Origin: Planctomycetota bacterium
GTDB taxonomy: Bacteria; Planctomycetota; UBA1135; GCA-002686595
Length of the DNA: 64,000 nt
Reading direction: 5' to 3'
Assembly (NCBI GenBank): GCA_002683825.1
Contig: NYUD01000090.1
Location: 167,222 to 231,221 of the forward strand
A program made the position numbers and the translations under genes. The notes beneath the pieces were generated by a model that did no database searches, was not told the origin of the DNA, and was given only the letters and a program-made list of their open reading frames with translations. Positions 48,496 through 58,064 of this stretch are shown here, one piece after another; the stretch's first letter is position 1, and each line of letters starts with the position of its first letter.

Positions 48496-49716
48496 CTATT
48501 CGATGATCTTGGTGACGACACCGGCGCCGACCGTGCGACCGCCCTCGCGGATGGCGAAGCGCAGCTGCTCGTCCATGGCGATGGGCGTGATGAGCTTTCC
48601 TTCGACACGGATGTTGTCCCCGGGCATGCACATCTCCGCATCCGAACCGTCCATGGCCGTCAACGTCAAGACGGCCCCGGTCACATCCGTGGTGCGGAAG
48701 TAGAACTGCGGGCGATAGCCCTTGAAGAAGGGCGTGTGACGCCCGCCCTCGTCCTTCGAGAGGATGTAAACCTCGCTCTCGAAATGGGTATGCGGGGTGA
48801 TCGTACCGGGCTTGGCGAGGACCATGCCGCGCTGGACTTCATCCTTCTTGACGCCCCGCAGCAGGCAGCCCACGTTGTCGCCGGCCTGGCCCGAATCGAG
48901 GATCTTCTGAAACATCTCGACGCCGGTGCAGGTGGTCTTGCGCGTGTCTTCGATACCGACGATCTCGACCTCCTCGCCCTGCTTGACGACCCCCTGCTCG
49001 ATACGACCGGTCACGACGGTGCCGCGCCCCTCGATCGAGAAGACGTCCTCGACGGGCATCAGGAAGGTTCGATCGACCAGGCGTTCGGGCTGGGGGATGA
49101 AGCTGTCGACCGCATCCATCAGCTCCCGGATCGGATTGAAGATGTCGTCGTCCCCCGCGACGCCTTCGTCCAGGGCATTCTGACACTTGAGAGCCGAGCC
49201 CTGAATGATCGGAGTGTCGTCACCCGGGAAGTCGTACTTCGAGAGAAGTTCGCGGATCTCCATGTCGACGAGCTCGAGCAGCTCGTCATCGTCGACCTGG
49301 TCGACCTTGTTCATGAAGACGACGATGGCGGGCACGTTGACCTGGCGGGCGAGCAGGATGTGCTCGCGCGTCTGGGGCATCGGGCCGTCCGAGGCCGACA
49401 CGACCAGGATGGCGCCGTCCATCTGAGCTGCGCCGGTGATCATGTTCTTGACGTAGTCAGCGTGCCCCGGGCAGTCGACGTGGGCGTAGTGACGCTGTTC
49501 GGTCTCGTACTCGACGTGGGCCGTGGAGATCGTGATCCCCCGGGCCTTCTCCTCCGGAGCCTTGTCGATGTCGTCGAAGGCCATCTCCTTGGCCATACCA
49601 CGGGTGGCCAGTAGGCGGCAAATCACCGACGTCAGGGTCGTCTTGCCGTGGTCGACGTGTCCGATGGTGCCGACGTTGCAGTGCGGCTTGGTCCGCTGGA
49701 AGACTTCCTTTGCCAT
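48496..49716 (-). CDS. tuf: Elongation factor Tu
   Basis: 406-aa GTPase delivering aminoacyl-tRNA. G1 'GHVDHGKTT', G2 'RGITI', G3 'DCPGHADYVKNMI' and G4 'NKVD' are all canonical. Ends 'GAGVVTKIIE'. Preceded by four tRNA genes, the same arrangement as E. coli tufB. No second tuf lies in the S10/str region here. Confidence 0.98.
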   Translation of the reverse strand: MAKEVFQRTKPHCNVGTIGHVDHGKTTLTSVICRLLATRGMAKEMAFDDIDKAPEEKARGITISTAHVEYETEQRHYAHVDCPGHADYVKNMITGAAQMDGAILVVSASDGPMPQTREHILLARQVNVPAIVVFMNKVDQVDDDELLELVDMEIRELLSKYDFPGDDTPIIQGSALKCQNALDEGVAGDDDIFNPIRELMDAVDSFIPQPERLVDRTFLMPVEDVFSIEGRGTVVTGRIEQGVVKQGEEVEIVGIEDTRKTTCTGVEMFQKILDSGQAGDNVGCLLRGVKKDEVQRGMVLAKPGTITPHTHFESEVYILSKDEGGRHTPFFKGYRPQFYFRTTDVTGAVLTLTAMDGSDAEMCMPGDNIRVEGKLITPIAMDEQLRFAIREGGRTVGAGVVTKIIE

Positions 49717-49819
49717 TTTTCGGTTTTCGAAGGGGCCCTAGGCCCGAAAAAAGGAGTTCTGGTGGAACGGGACGGCCCCCGTCGGAGCGACGCGGACCAT
49801 GTATGAGGAACGAGGAATG

Positions 49820-49848
49820 CCGTTCGAGGCGAAGCGCGCCTCGGACGG
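49820..49848 (-). promoter_or_regulatory. Hairpin between tRNA-Thr(GGT) and tuf
   Basis: A 7-bp stem CGAGGCG/CGCCTCG with a 5-base loop, extended by a 4-bp CCGT/ACGG pairing, lies in the 209-base tRNA-tuf gap. No T-tract. It may mark processing of the tRNA-tuf transcript. Nothing else is evident in the gap. Confidence 0.4.
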
Positions 49849-49925
49849 TGATGGGACGGGTTGTTGGAAAGAGCCGGTAGCCGAAATCGGAAGGGCCCGG
49901 TGGATCAGGCGGCCAGGAGCAGGGA

Positions 49926-50000
<75 letters not shown>

Positions 50001-50013
50001 TCGCGTTGTGCGG

Positions 50014-50087
50014 TGGAGCGGGCGATGGGAATCGAACCCACGCGTTCAGCTTGGAAGGCTGACGTTCTACCATTGAACTACGCCCGC
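50014..50087 (-). tRNA. tRNA-Gly(TCC)
   Basis: 74 nt with encoded CCA. Acceptor GCGGGCG/CGCCCGC, discriminator T, anticodon loop CTTCCAA between CAGC and GCTG, anticodon TCC. Confidence 0.96.
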
Positions 50088-50168
50088 TGTGGGGGCCCCC
50101 GATGTACCAGAGGCAACAGGGGTAAAACGCGAGAACGCGGGTTTTCGCTCGACGAGACAGGTGCTTGG

Positions 50169-50253
<85 letters not shown>

Positions 50254-50416
50254 GACGTTACCGCGGTGACCCCTGGGGGGCAGCGCAGGCGCCCCGTGGA
50301 GGGCAGCGCAGCCGCCTGCGGGATGTCCGGTGCATGCGCGCAGCCATGAACCACGCTCCCGTCTCATCGTTGATCCAGTCTCGTTGTGAGTGAACAGGTC
50401 TCCGACCGCAGAGCTG

Positions 50417-50492
50417 TGGAGCCAGCGGTGGGACTCGAACCCACAACCTCTTGATTACAAATCAAGAGCTCTGCCAATTGAGCTACGCTGGC
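50417..50492 (-). tRNA. tRNA-Thr(TGT)
   Basis: 76 nt with encoded CCA. Acceptor GCCAGCG/CGCTGGC, anticodon stem CTTGA/TCAAG with loop TTTGTAA, anticodon TGT. First gene of the tRNA-tuf unit. The 219 bases upstream hold the aroC terminator and only a weak promoter candidate (TTGCTT, 16 bases, TAAGCT). Confidence 0.96.
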
Positions 50493-50642
50493 GTGCCCTC
50501 GAGCGAGTCCGATCCCCGTCGGCATGGGAAAGCGGAGGCTCTCGGCCCAGTTTTGTCCAACGGCTGGAAGCGGGTTGGCCCTCCGGCGGGCGGAGCGAGC
50601 GGAAAGCTTACGGATCGCACCCCCCCAAGCAAGACTCGGGCC

Positions 50643-50674
50643 AAAAAAAAATCGGGCTGGGTTCGAAAAGCCCG
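50643..50674 (-). terminator. Intrinsic terminator of aroC
   Basis: Minus-strand CGGGC/GCCCG stem (50670-50674 and 50653-50657) with a 12-base loop, followed by A and nine T residues (50643-50651). It begins 37 bases after the aroC stop and is the best rho-independent terminator in the window. Confidence 0.8.
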
Positions 50675-50711
50675 CCCCGCGAAACCCGGTCCGTTTCGAG
50701 GAGAGGTCCCG

Positions 50712-51863
50712 CTAGAGCGCCCGGATCCGCCGCGTGAAGGCCTCGAAACCCTCCCGGACCTCGGCCAGCGAGTCGCCGCCGAACTTCTCGAGGAAGGCGG
50801 CGGTAAGAGTCAGGCAAACCATCGCCTCCCCCACCACCCCGGCGGCGGGAACCGAGGTCACATCCGAGCGCTGATAGGTGGCCCGGACCGATTCGCCGCT
50901 CTCAAAATCGACCGTGGGTACGCCCTTTTTCAGCGAGGGGATCGGCTTCATGGCCACCCGGCAGACGAGCTCTTCGCCGCTGGTCATACCGCCCTCCAGC
51001 CCCCCCGCGCGGTTGCTCGTACGCCCGAAGCGCCCCCAGGGGCCGGGGGGATCGAGGGGCACGATGGGATCGTGAAACCGCGAACCGGGTGTCCGGGCGG
51101 ACTCGAAACCGAGGCCGAACTCGACGCCCTTCATGGCCGGAATCGATAGGAGCGCCCCCCCCAGGCGGGCCGTCAGGCGTTCGGCGCCGCTGGTGAAACT
51201 GCCCAGCCCCGGGGGCAGGCCCAGGGCGCGGATCTCGAACAGGCCTCCGAGGGAGTCGCGCTCGTCGCGGGCCCGGTCGACCCGCTCGCGCATGCGAGCG
51301 TCGGCCTCGGGATCGAGGGATAGGAAGTTGCTTTTATCTCGAAGCTCGCTTCGGCGGCCCCCCGCCGCCTCGAAGGCATCCGCGCGCACGGCGACGCCGC
51401 CCAGCTCGATCGTGTGGGCGAAGACCTCGATGCCGAAGGCCTCGAGCAGCTGGCGCGCCATGGCGCCCAGGGCCACCCGGGCCGCCGTCTCTCGCGCGCT
51501 GGCGCGCTCGAGGATGGCGCGCACGTCCCGGTGGCCGAACTTCTGGCAACCGGCCAGGTCCGCATGGCCGGGCCGGGGGTTGGTAGGAACGGGCAGCTTC
51601 TCGATCACCGCGTCCTTGTTGACGATCTGGAAAGCGATCGGCCCCCCGAGGGTCAAACCGGTCTTGGTTCCTCCCAGGAGCTCGATGCGATCGGTCTCGA
51701 TCTTCATTCGCCCGCCCCGCCCGTAGCCCCGCTGGCGACGGGCCAGTTCGAGATCGACCCGCTCGACACTCAGCTCGAGCCCCGCCGGCATTCCCTCGAG
51801 GATCCCGACCAAGGCCTTGCCGTGCGACTCCCCCGCCGTGCTCCACGAAAGCGTGCGACCCAT
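50712..51863 (-). CDS. aroC: Chorismate synthase
   Basis: 383-aa FMN-dependent enzyme making chorismate from EPSP. Started at ATG 51863 (MGRTLSWSTAGESHGKALVG), the invariant N-terminus with the catalytic-site His14. Other signatures are 'RRQRGYGRGGRMKIETD', 'RASARETAARVALGA' and 'RAGGLEGGMTSGEELVCRVA'. The open frame continues upstream for 71 codons without homology. Divergent from the MBOAT gene by 139 bases. Confidence 0.96.
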   Translation of the reverse strand: MGRTLSWSTAGESHGKALVGILEGMPAGLELSVERVDLELARRQRGYGRGGRMKIETDRIELLGGTKTGLTLGGPIAFQIVNKDAVIEKLPVPTNPRPGHADLAGCQKFGHRDVRAILERASARETAARVALGAMARQLLEAFGIEVFAHTIELGGVAVRADAFEAAGGRRSELRDKSNFLSLDPEADARMRERVDRARDERDSLGGLFEIRALGLPPGLGSFTSGAERLTARLGGALLSIPAMKGVEFGLGFESARTPGSRFHDPIVPLDPPGPWGRFGRTSNRAGGLEGGMTSGEELVCRVAMKPIPSLKKGVPTVDFESGESVRATYQRSDVTSVPAAGVVGEAMVCLTLTAAFLEKFGGDSLAEVREGFEAFTRRIRAL

Positions 51864-52002
51864 GACCGCAGGATACGTTCCGGCGGGTCGGAAATCCCTT
51901 CCGATATGACCGTGCCGTGGGAAGACATCCCGGCTCAAGACCCGTGGGGTAGGAAAGCCGAGGAAGAGCTGGGAGTCCCGCTCCCCGCACCGCCGCTCCC
52001 CG

Positions 52003-53421
52003 ATGCTCTTCAACTCCCTGATCTTCCTCCTTTTCGCAGGGACCTTCTTCGCGATCTGGCCCCGGGTCCGCGCCAACCCACGCGCGCGCTGGGCGTGGCT
52101 CTTCGGGGCGTCGATGCTCTTCTACGGCTTCTGGGATTGGCGCTTCCTGGGGCTGATTCTCTTCAGCGGCCTCATCGACTACTTCGCGGCCCTGGGAATG
52201 GCGTCGCGCCCGCGGTGGAAGAAGGCGCTTCTGTGGCTATCGATCACGGCGAACATCGGAACCCTGGCGCTGTTCAAGTACGCCGGCTTCTTCCTGAGCG
52301 CCATCAACGACGTCGCGGGAGCGTTCGGAGGCGATGCGGTCGTACCGGTCATCCGGCTCGCGCTGCCGGTCGGTATCAGCTTCTACACCTTCCAGAGCAT
52401 GAGCTACACGATCGACGTGTACCGGGGGCAGTTGAAGCCCGTACGCTCGGTCCTGCACTTCTTCGCCTACCTCTCGATGTTCCCGCAGCTCGTCGCGGGA
52501 CCGATCATCCGCGCCTCCGACCTGCTCCACCAGCTGGAGGGGTACAAGAAAACCAGCGCGGAGGATCGCATCGAAGGCCTGCGCCTGATCACCTTCGGCT
52601 TCTTCAAGAAGATGGTCATCGCGGACAACATGGCACCCGCCATCCAGGACGCCTTCGCACGCGCGCACGTGATCGACTCCACGCCCTACTGGTGGATCAT
52701 CATCACGATGTTCGCGGTGCAGGTGTACTGCGACTTCGCGGGCTACAGCGACATCGCCCGGGGCCTGGCGCGCTGGATGGGCTATCACTTCAAAGTCAAC
52801 TTCGATCACCCGTTCGCAGCCAAGAGCCTGCGTGAGTTCTGGGCGCGGTGGCATATCTCCTTGACCACGTGGTTCCGCGACTACGTTTACATGCCCCTGG
52901 GAGGACCGATGAAGGGGTTGCGCGGGCACGTGAACACCTGGGTGACGATGGCGCTCTCGGGGTTCTGGCACGGAGCCAACTGGACCTTCCTCCTCTGGGG
53001 CTTCAGTCAGGGCGTACTGCTTTCCGTCGAAAAGCTCCTGGGAACACCGAAGCGCCTGATCAAGCTGCCCTCCGGGCGCTGGATTTGCACGGCCCTGGTG
53101 ATCGCCCAGATCTGGAGCGCCTTCGCGCTGTTCGGCTCGCGCGACCTGACCCAGGCCTTCGCGATCATGAACAGCATGTACATCCCGACCGAGTGGAACT
53201 GGCTCCCGGTCCAACGCTTGCTCGAATATCAAAAGCAAGGACTTCTGGTGCTCGCACTCTTCATCGCCCGCGAGCTCTGGTACTACCTCGGTCTCGACGA
53301 GAAGCGCGTGGGCGACCTGTTACGCACACCGGCGACCCAGACGGTGGGCCTCGCCTGCGCGATGGTCCTGTGCGTCTACTTCCGCGGCCCGGGCATGGCC
53401 TTCATCTACTTTCAGTTCTAG
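52003..53421 (+). CDS. MBOAT-family O-acyltransferase (AlgI/PatA-like)
   Basis: 472-aa polytopic membrane acyltransferase. The family core 'FPQLVAGPIIRASDLLHQL', 'VQVYCDFAGYSDIARGLARW' and 'FWARWHISLTTWFRDYVYMP' is present. The catalytic His lies in 'SGFWHGANWTF'. Such proteins transfer an acetyl group across the inner membrane to an extracytoplasmic acetyltransferase acting on alginate, peptidoglycan or other glycans. The next gene, 8 bases downstream, encodes a matching SGNH-type protein. The acceptor is unknown. Confidence 0.92.
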   Translation: MLFNSLIFLLFAGTFFAIWPRVRANPRARWAWLFGASMLFYGFWDWRFLGLILFSGLIDYFAALGMASRPRWKKALLWLSITANIGTLALFKYAGFFLSAINDVAGAFGGDAVVPVIRLALPVGISFYTFQSMSYTIDVYRGQLKPVRSVLHFFAYLSMFPQLVAGPIIRASDLLHQLEGYKKTSAEDRIEGLRLITFGFFKKMVIADNMAPAIQDAFARAHVIDSTPYWWIIITMFAVQVYCDFAGYSDIARGLARWMGYHFKVNFDHPFAAKSLREFWARWHISLTTWFRDYVYMPLGGPMKGLRGHVNTWVTMALSGFWHGANWTFLLWGFSQGVLLSVEKLLGTPKRLIKLPSGRWICTALVIAQIWSAFALFGSRDLTQAFAIMNSMYIPTEWNWLPVQRLLEYQKQGLLVLALFIARELWYYLGLDEKRVGDLLRTPATQTVGLACAMVLCVYFRGPGMAFIYFQF

Positions 53422-53429
53422 GACGAGCC

Positions 53430-54353
53430 ATGACCATCGACCGTACGACGATCACCCTGTGCCTCGGCTTCGCGGCCATCTTCTGCGTGGGGTTGTTGCG
53501 TCCGAGCCAACCACAGGGTTCGTGGGATCGCAGTCACCCGAAACGCTTCTGGGCGCAAAAACTCGAATGGGAACGGCAGTTCGACATCGTGTTCGCAGGT
53601 GATTCACGGGTCGTGTTCGGAATCGCCCCGGAGGTCGCCACGGAGACCATGGGGGGCGCGCGCGCCGCAAACTTCGGCTTCCTCGGTGGCGGCTACAGCG
53701 CCGCGTACCTGGAGGCCCTCGAGGGCACCCTGGACCCGGCGAGTCCGGCTCCGATCCTGGTGCTGGGTTTCAGTCCGCGCTCGATCGTACCCACCCTGAC
53801 CTGGCTGAACGAGTTCACCGAGGCCCGGGACATGGGGTTGTGCGATCGCCTGACACAACGGTACTTCTCGGAGTTGCTCTGGAACCACCGGCGTCTGGAT
53901 CTCGTTCAGCTGGAGGATTGGTTCCGCGGCTCATCGGAGTTCGAGGAGGTCATCTACAACTTCCGCGACGACGGCTGGATCGAGACGCAGGTCGTCGATA
54001 CCGAGCGCCTGTCGCGCACGGATCGGATGAACCCGATCACCGAACCGGTCGATCCCTACCCGCCCACGATGATCGAAGCCGTCATGGACCACGTCGAGCG
54101 CTGGAGCTCGGCCGGAATCCGGGTCTTCGGCTATCGCTCACCGACGCCGGGAAGACGTGCCCGGAACGAGGACGAGCTCTATCGCTTCGACGAGCCTTTT
54201 TTCGTCGCGTCCTTCGAACGATCCGGCGGAACGTGGCTCGAGCTGCCCGGTGACGAGTACACCTTTTGGGATTCGAGCCACATGGATGACGAGTCCGCGC
54301 GCGCCTTCACGGCGGAAGTGATGCGGGCGATGCGGACCACCTCCAGGCCGTAA
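53430..54353 (+). CDS. SGNH/GDSL-type protein, probable O-acetyltransferase partner
   Basis: 307 aa beginning MTIDRTTITLCLGFAAIFCV, an N-terminal membrane anchor or signal (7-23). The nucleophile motif is 'FAGDSRVVFG' with Ser59. The catalytic dyad is 'FWDSSHM' near the C-terminus (Asp281, His284), as in AlgJ/AlgX/PatB/DltD-like proteins. I start at ATG 53430, just after the MBOAT stop; the frame open upstream overlaps the MBOAT gene. Probably receives the acetyl group from the MBOAT protein in the periplasm. Confidence 0.8.
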   Translation: MTIDRTTITLCLGFAAIFCVGLLRPSQPQGSWDRSHPKRFWAQKLEWERQFDIVFAGDSRVVFGIAPEVATETMGGARAANFGFLGGGYSAAYLEALEGTLDPASPAPILVLGFSPRSIVPTLTWLNEFTEARDMGLCDRLTQRYFSELLWNHRRLDLVQLEDWFRGSSEFEEVIYNFRDDGWIETQVVDTERLSRTDRMNPITEPVDPYPPTMIEAVMDHVERWSSAGIRVFGYRSPTPGRRARNEDELYRFDEPFFVASFERSGGTWLELPGDEYTFWDSSHMDDESARAFTAEVMRAMRTTSRP

Positions 54354-54365
54354 GCCGCGAGGGGT

Positions 54366-54401
54366 CCGGGGGATCCGAAGATGCCCGCGTGACTCCCCCG
54401 G
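54366..54401. terminator. Inverted repeat in a convergent gap
   Basis: CCGGGGGA (54366-54373) pairs perfectly with TCCCCCGG (54394-54401) in the 71-base gap between the SGNH and MATE genes, which converge. There is no T-tract, so termination is inferred from position only. Confidence 0.4.
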
Positions 54402-54424
54402 CACTCGCTGGAAACGTCTTGGCT

Positions 54425-55840
54425 CTAGGTATCGGCCGCCACCTGGGTCATCTTCCAGGTCCCGCGCCGGAAGAGGACGACGGCGACTCCCGCGAGAACG
54501 GCCTCGGCCAGACACACGGACCAAAACACTCCTGCCGGGCCGCAGCCCAGCGGGCCGGAAAGTCCCCACGCCAGCGGAATCTGGAAACACCAGAAACAGA
54601 AGAAGTTGATGCGCGTGGGGGTCATGGTGTCGCCCGCACCGTTGAAGGCCTGGGTCATGACCATGCCCCAGGCGTAGAACGGATAACCGTAGGAGATGAT
54701 CCTCAGAGCATCGATACCCACGCGCAGTGATTCGGACTCCTCAGTGAAGATCCCCACTATCAGGGGAGCCGCGATGATGAACAGAATCATCACCAGCCCC
54801 AGAAAGATCATGTTGTAGCAACCGGTCAACCAGACGGAACGTTCGGCACGATTCGGTTTCTGAGCCCCCAGGTTCTGGCCCACGAGCGTCGCCACCGCGT
54901 TGCTCAACCCCCAGGCGGGCAGGAAGGCGAACAGGACGACACGAATCGCGATGGTGTAGCCGGCGAGCGCGGCTCCCCCGAAGGGCGCTACCAGGCGCAC
55001 GAGCACGACCCAGCTGGAAGTCGCGATGAGCAGCTGGCCGATACTGCCGAGGGAAAGCCGCAGGATCTCCCCCACCAGCCGCAGACGCAGACGCACAACC
55101 GGGCCGCGCAAGACGATGCGACCGTTGCTCGAGCGCAAGACGTGGAGCTGGTACAAGACGCCGATGCCGCGCCCGGTGGTCGTCGCGATCGCCGCGCCGG
55201 TCATCCCGAGTTCGGGGAACGGTCCGAGACCGAAGATCAGGATCGGATCGAGGATGATGTTGATCAGGTTTGCCAACCCGAGACTCTTCATCGCCAGGCT
55301 CGGGTCTCCGGCCCCGCGGAACACGGCGTTTTGCAGGTGGATCAACATCACCACGATGTTGAAGCCCAGGATGATGCGCGTGTAGTCGGTGCCGGTTGCC
55401 ACGACACCCGCCGGCGCATCCATCAGGCGCAACAGGTCCTCGGCGAAGAGGAAGCCCGGAATGCCGATCACCAGCCCGCCGATCACACCGACAAAAATCG
55501 CAGCGGTCGCCACCCGCACGGCCCCGTCGACGTTCTTCTCACCGATGCGGCGCGCCACGAGGGCGGTCGTGGCCATCGCCAGCCCGATGGCCAGGGCGTA
55601 GACGATCGTCAGCATCGCTTCGGTCACGCCGACCGCCGCCACGGCATCGGTGCCGAGCCTTCCGACGAAGTAGATATCGCAAATCGCAAAGATCGACTCC
55701 ATCGACAGCTCGAGAACCATCGGCACCGCCAGCAACCAGATCGCGCGCGGCAGGCTGCCCTCGGTGTAGTCGTGCTGTTTCCCGCGCAGGGCTTCGCGAA
55801 TCTCGCGAAAAACGCTCGCGATCCGGCTAAAGGCTCTCAT
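54425..55840 (-). CDS. MATE-family efflux transporter
   Basis: 471-aa twelve-helix antiporter. The family pattern 'AIWLLAVPMVLELSMESIFA', 'VGRLGTDAVAAVGVTEAML' and its second-half repeat 'GQLLIATSSWVVLVRLVAPF' is clear. Substrates of MATE proteins (cationic drugs, metabolites) cannot be told from sequence. Its start overlaps the end of mutS2 by 14 bases. Confidence 0.92.
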   Translation of the reverse strand: MRAFSRIASVFREIREALRGKQHDYTEGSLPRAIWLLAVPMVLELSMESIFAICDIYFVGRLGTDAVAAVGVTEAMLTIVYALAIGLAMATTALVARRIGEKNVDGAVRVATAAIFVGVIGGLVIGIPGFLFAEDLLRLMDAPAGVVATGTDYTRIILGFNIVVMLIHLQNAVFRGAGDPSLAMKSLGLANLINIILDPILIFGLGPFPELGMTGAAIATTTGRGIGVLYQLHVLRSSNGRIVLRGPVVRLRLRLVGEILRLSLGSIGQLLIATSSWVVLVRLVAPFGGAALAGYTIAIRVVLFAFLPAWGLSNAVATLVGQNLGAQKPNRAERSVWLTGCYNMIFLGLVMILFIIAAPLIVGIFTEESESLRVGIDALRIISYGYPFYAWGMVMTQAFNGAGDTMTPTRINFFCFWCFQIPLAWGLSGPLGCGPAGVFWSVCLAEAVLAGVAVVLFRRGTWKMTQVAADT

Positions 55841-57920
55841 AGAACGTCACGTCATCGAAGGCCACGCGCATGACGTGCTTGCCCATACGCACATCGAGCT
55901 CGCGATTGGCCTTGTAGACGCGCGTCACCTCGCAGCGTTTCTTGAAACGAGGCAGGAACACCGTCGCCCCCTTCTTCAAACCAGCCACGAAAGCACGGCG
56001 CTTGTCGCTGAGGGATGCGTCCGTGAGGGACTCTTCCAGCCCCCGGAGCGCGGGCTCCAGCAGGCCCCGTTTGTCCGGGGGCAACTGGGACAAGAGGGCG
56101 CGCAGTCGCTCGAGCCACCTGCGCGCGTTCGACAGGCGCTCCTCGATGTTACGCTGGGCCTCCGCTTCGAGCTGGTCGCTCTTGCGATCGACTTCGTCGC
56201 GGCGCTCGTCCAGCTCGACCAGCCCGCGCTCGGCGTCGATGAGCTTTTCCTCGGCCATTGCACGCTGCCGCTCGGCACCCAATCTCACCTCGCGCAACTG
56301 CTCCATGAGCGCTCCCGTTTCCCCGTCGGTCCGCTCCAGACGCTCGGTCCCGCGAGACACGAGTTCTTCGGGGAATCCCAGCCGACGCGCGATGGCGAGC
56401 GCACGGGATTCACCGGGTGCGCCGATCACCAGGCGATAGCGGGGCGCGAGGGTCTCCAGGTCGAACTCCACGTGGGCGTTCTCCGCCCGCTGGAAGCGAA
56501 AGGCGAACTCCTTCAGCTTTCCGAGATGGGTGCTGGCGATGGCGGGAATCCCCGCCTCCAGAAGGTGTTCGAGGATCGCCTCGCCCAGGGCGGCGCCTTC
56601 GGAGGGATCGGTCCCCCCCCCTAGCTCGTCCAGGAGAAAGAGCGTCCGCGGTGTCGCTCGTACGAGGCCCTGGTGGATGCGTTTGAGGTGCGATGAGAAG
56701 GTCGAGAGGTTCTGGCGGATCTCTTGCTCGTCGCCGATGTCTGCGACGATACCGTCAAAGAGCGGTATCGTCGTCCCGGGCTCGCAGGGCAGCGCCAACC
56801 CCATCGACCCCATCAGACATGCGAGCCCGGCGCTCTTGATCGCCAGGGTCTTGCCGCCGGTGTTGGGACCCGTGATGAGCAGCAGGTTGAATTCCTCGCC
56901 CAGGCGCAGATCGATCGGTACGACCTGATCGATATGGCCGAGCTCCTGCTCGCGCAAAAGGAGCGGGTGGCGGAACCCGCGCAGCAAGAGCCCCTTCGCC
57001 GCACCGGGTTCCCCCGGCAGCCTCGGTGGCGCGCCTCCGACCGCACGCGCATAGCGGGCCCCGATCAGGGCCAATTCCAGTTCCGCCACGCGCTCGAGCA
57101 GGAAGAGGATCGGCCCGCGCTGCAAAAGGACCGAGCGCGTCAGCTCCATCAGGATCCGGCTCTCCTCACGCTGTCGATCCGCCCGGACGGTATTGAGCTC
57201 GTTGGCGATCTGCACGACCTCGCGGGGCTCGACAAACAGGGTCTCGCCGGTTTTCGAACGGTCGTGCACGATGCCCGGAATGCGACCGACGTGACGCTGG
57301 CGCACGGCCAGAACACGCCGCCCCCCACGCCGATGCACACGGCCGAAGTGCCCCTCGGCGATCGAGACCTTCCAGGCAGGGTTCGCCGCGAGCTCGCGCA
57401 TGCGCACATCGATCGCGCGGTCGAGGTGCGCACAGCGCTGGGCGAGCTTCTTCAGGAGCGGCGATGCGTCGTCGACCAGGCGCCCCTTGTCGTCCAGGGC
57501 ACGCTCCAGCTCCCCCCGCATCCCCCTCAGATTGGGCAAACCCACCCACAGGGCCGCAGACTCCGGCAGGTGGCCGCGACGACCCGCGAGCCAGTGCCCC
57601 AGATCCTCCACGACGCGCAGCAGCCGCGAGATTCCGAGCAGCCCCTCGCCGTCCAGCGTTCTCGAGTAGCGCTGCGCCTCTTCCAGCGCCGCCCACGGAT
57701 CCTGGAGCCCGCCGAGGGGCGGCATGTCGTCCGGATTCGCCTCGAACATCTCGCGGGTGCGCAAGAGAGCCTCACGCGCCTCGGCCTCCCCTCGCGGGGT
57801 CAGCTCCATGAGGGCGCGTTCACCGATCGCGGAAACGGCGTGGGGCACGATCAGGCTGCGCACGATCGGCCAGTCCAGCGCCTTCGAAGCGAAGTTCTCG
57901 AGGACGAGAGCCCGCTCCAC
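55827..57920 (-). CDS. mutS2: MutS2 family DNA/ribosome-associated ATPase, no Smr domain
   Basis: MutS-like ATPase of the MutS2 branch: core/lever domains, Walker A 'GPNTGGKT', 'FSSHLKRI' and Walker B 'LFLLDELGGGTDPSEGAALG'. A long coiled coil and a KOW-like segment (KKGATVFLPRFKKRCEVTRV) end the protein. The C-terminal Smr nuclease domain normal for MutS2 is missing. I favour GTG 57920 as start (697 aa, GAGGA 10 bases upstream, matches the family N-terminus). The longest ATG frame (58109) would run into the divergent PLP-enzyme gene. Confidence 0.88.
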   Translation of the reverse strand: MERALVLENFASKALDWPIVRSLIVPHAVSAIGERALMELTPRGEAEAREALLRTREMFEANPDDMPPLGGLQDPWAALEEAQRYSRTLDGEGLLGISRLLRVVEDLGHWLAGRRGHLPESAALWVGLPNLRGMRGELERALDDKGRLVDDASPLLKKLAQRCAHLDRAIDVRMRELAANPAWKVSIAEGHFGRVHRRGGRRVLAVRQRHVGRIPGIVHDRSKTGETLFVEPREVVQIANELNTVRADRQREESRILMELTRSVLLQRGPILFLLERVAELELALIGARYARAVGGAPPRLPGEPGAAKGLLLRGFRHPLLLREQELGHIDQVVPIDLRLGEEFNLLLITGPNTGGKTLAIKSAGLACLMGSMGLALPCEPGTTIPLFDGIVADIGDEQEIRQNLSTFSSHLKRIHQGLVRATPRTLFLLDELGGGTDPSEGAALGEAILEHLLEAGIPAIASTHLGKLKEFAFRFQRAENAHVEFDLETLAPRYRLVIGAPGESRALAIARRLGFPEELVSRGTERLERTDGETGALMEQLREVRLGAERQRAMAEEKLIDAERGLVELDERRDEVDRKSDQLEAEAQRNIEERLSNARRWLERLRALLSQLPPDKRGLLEPALRGLEESLTDASLSDKRRAFVAGLKKGATVFLPRFKKRCEVTRVYKANRELDVRMGKHVMRVAFDDVTFYESL

Positions 57921-58064
57921 GGCCGCAGGATCCTCACCAGGCCCCTGCACTTCGAACCGGGATCGCAAAGCCACTGGCGAGATTCTACTCAGGACGGGGG
58001 CGCTACACTCATGCGTGTCCAGGCCGACACAGCTAGTCTCTACCCCTTCCCTCCGAAGAACCCG

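Noticed and set aside
52848..53429. Upstream part of the long plus-strand frame that contains the SGNH gene
   Set aside because: It overlaps the MBOAT gene in another frame and reads as nonsense; the SGNH protein has a proper ATG and membrane anchor at 53430.
57921..58064. Methionine-responsive riboswitch upstream of the PLP enzyme
   Set aside because: The 144-base gap shows no SAM, SAH or T-box core motif and no terminator; only a lone TACACT box is visible.
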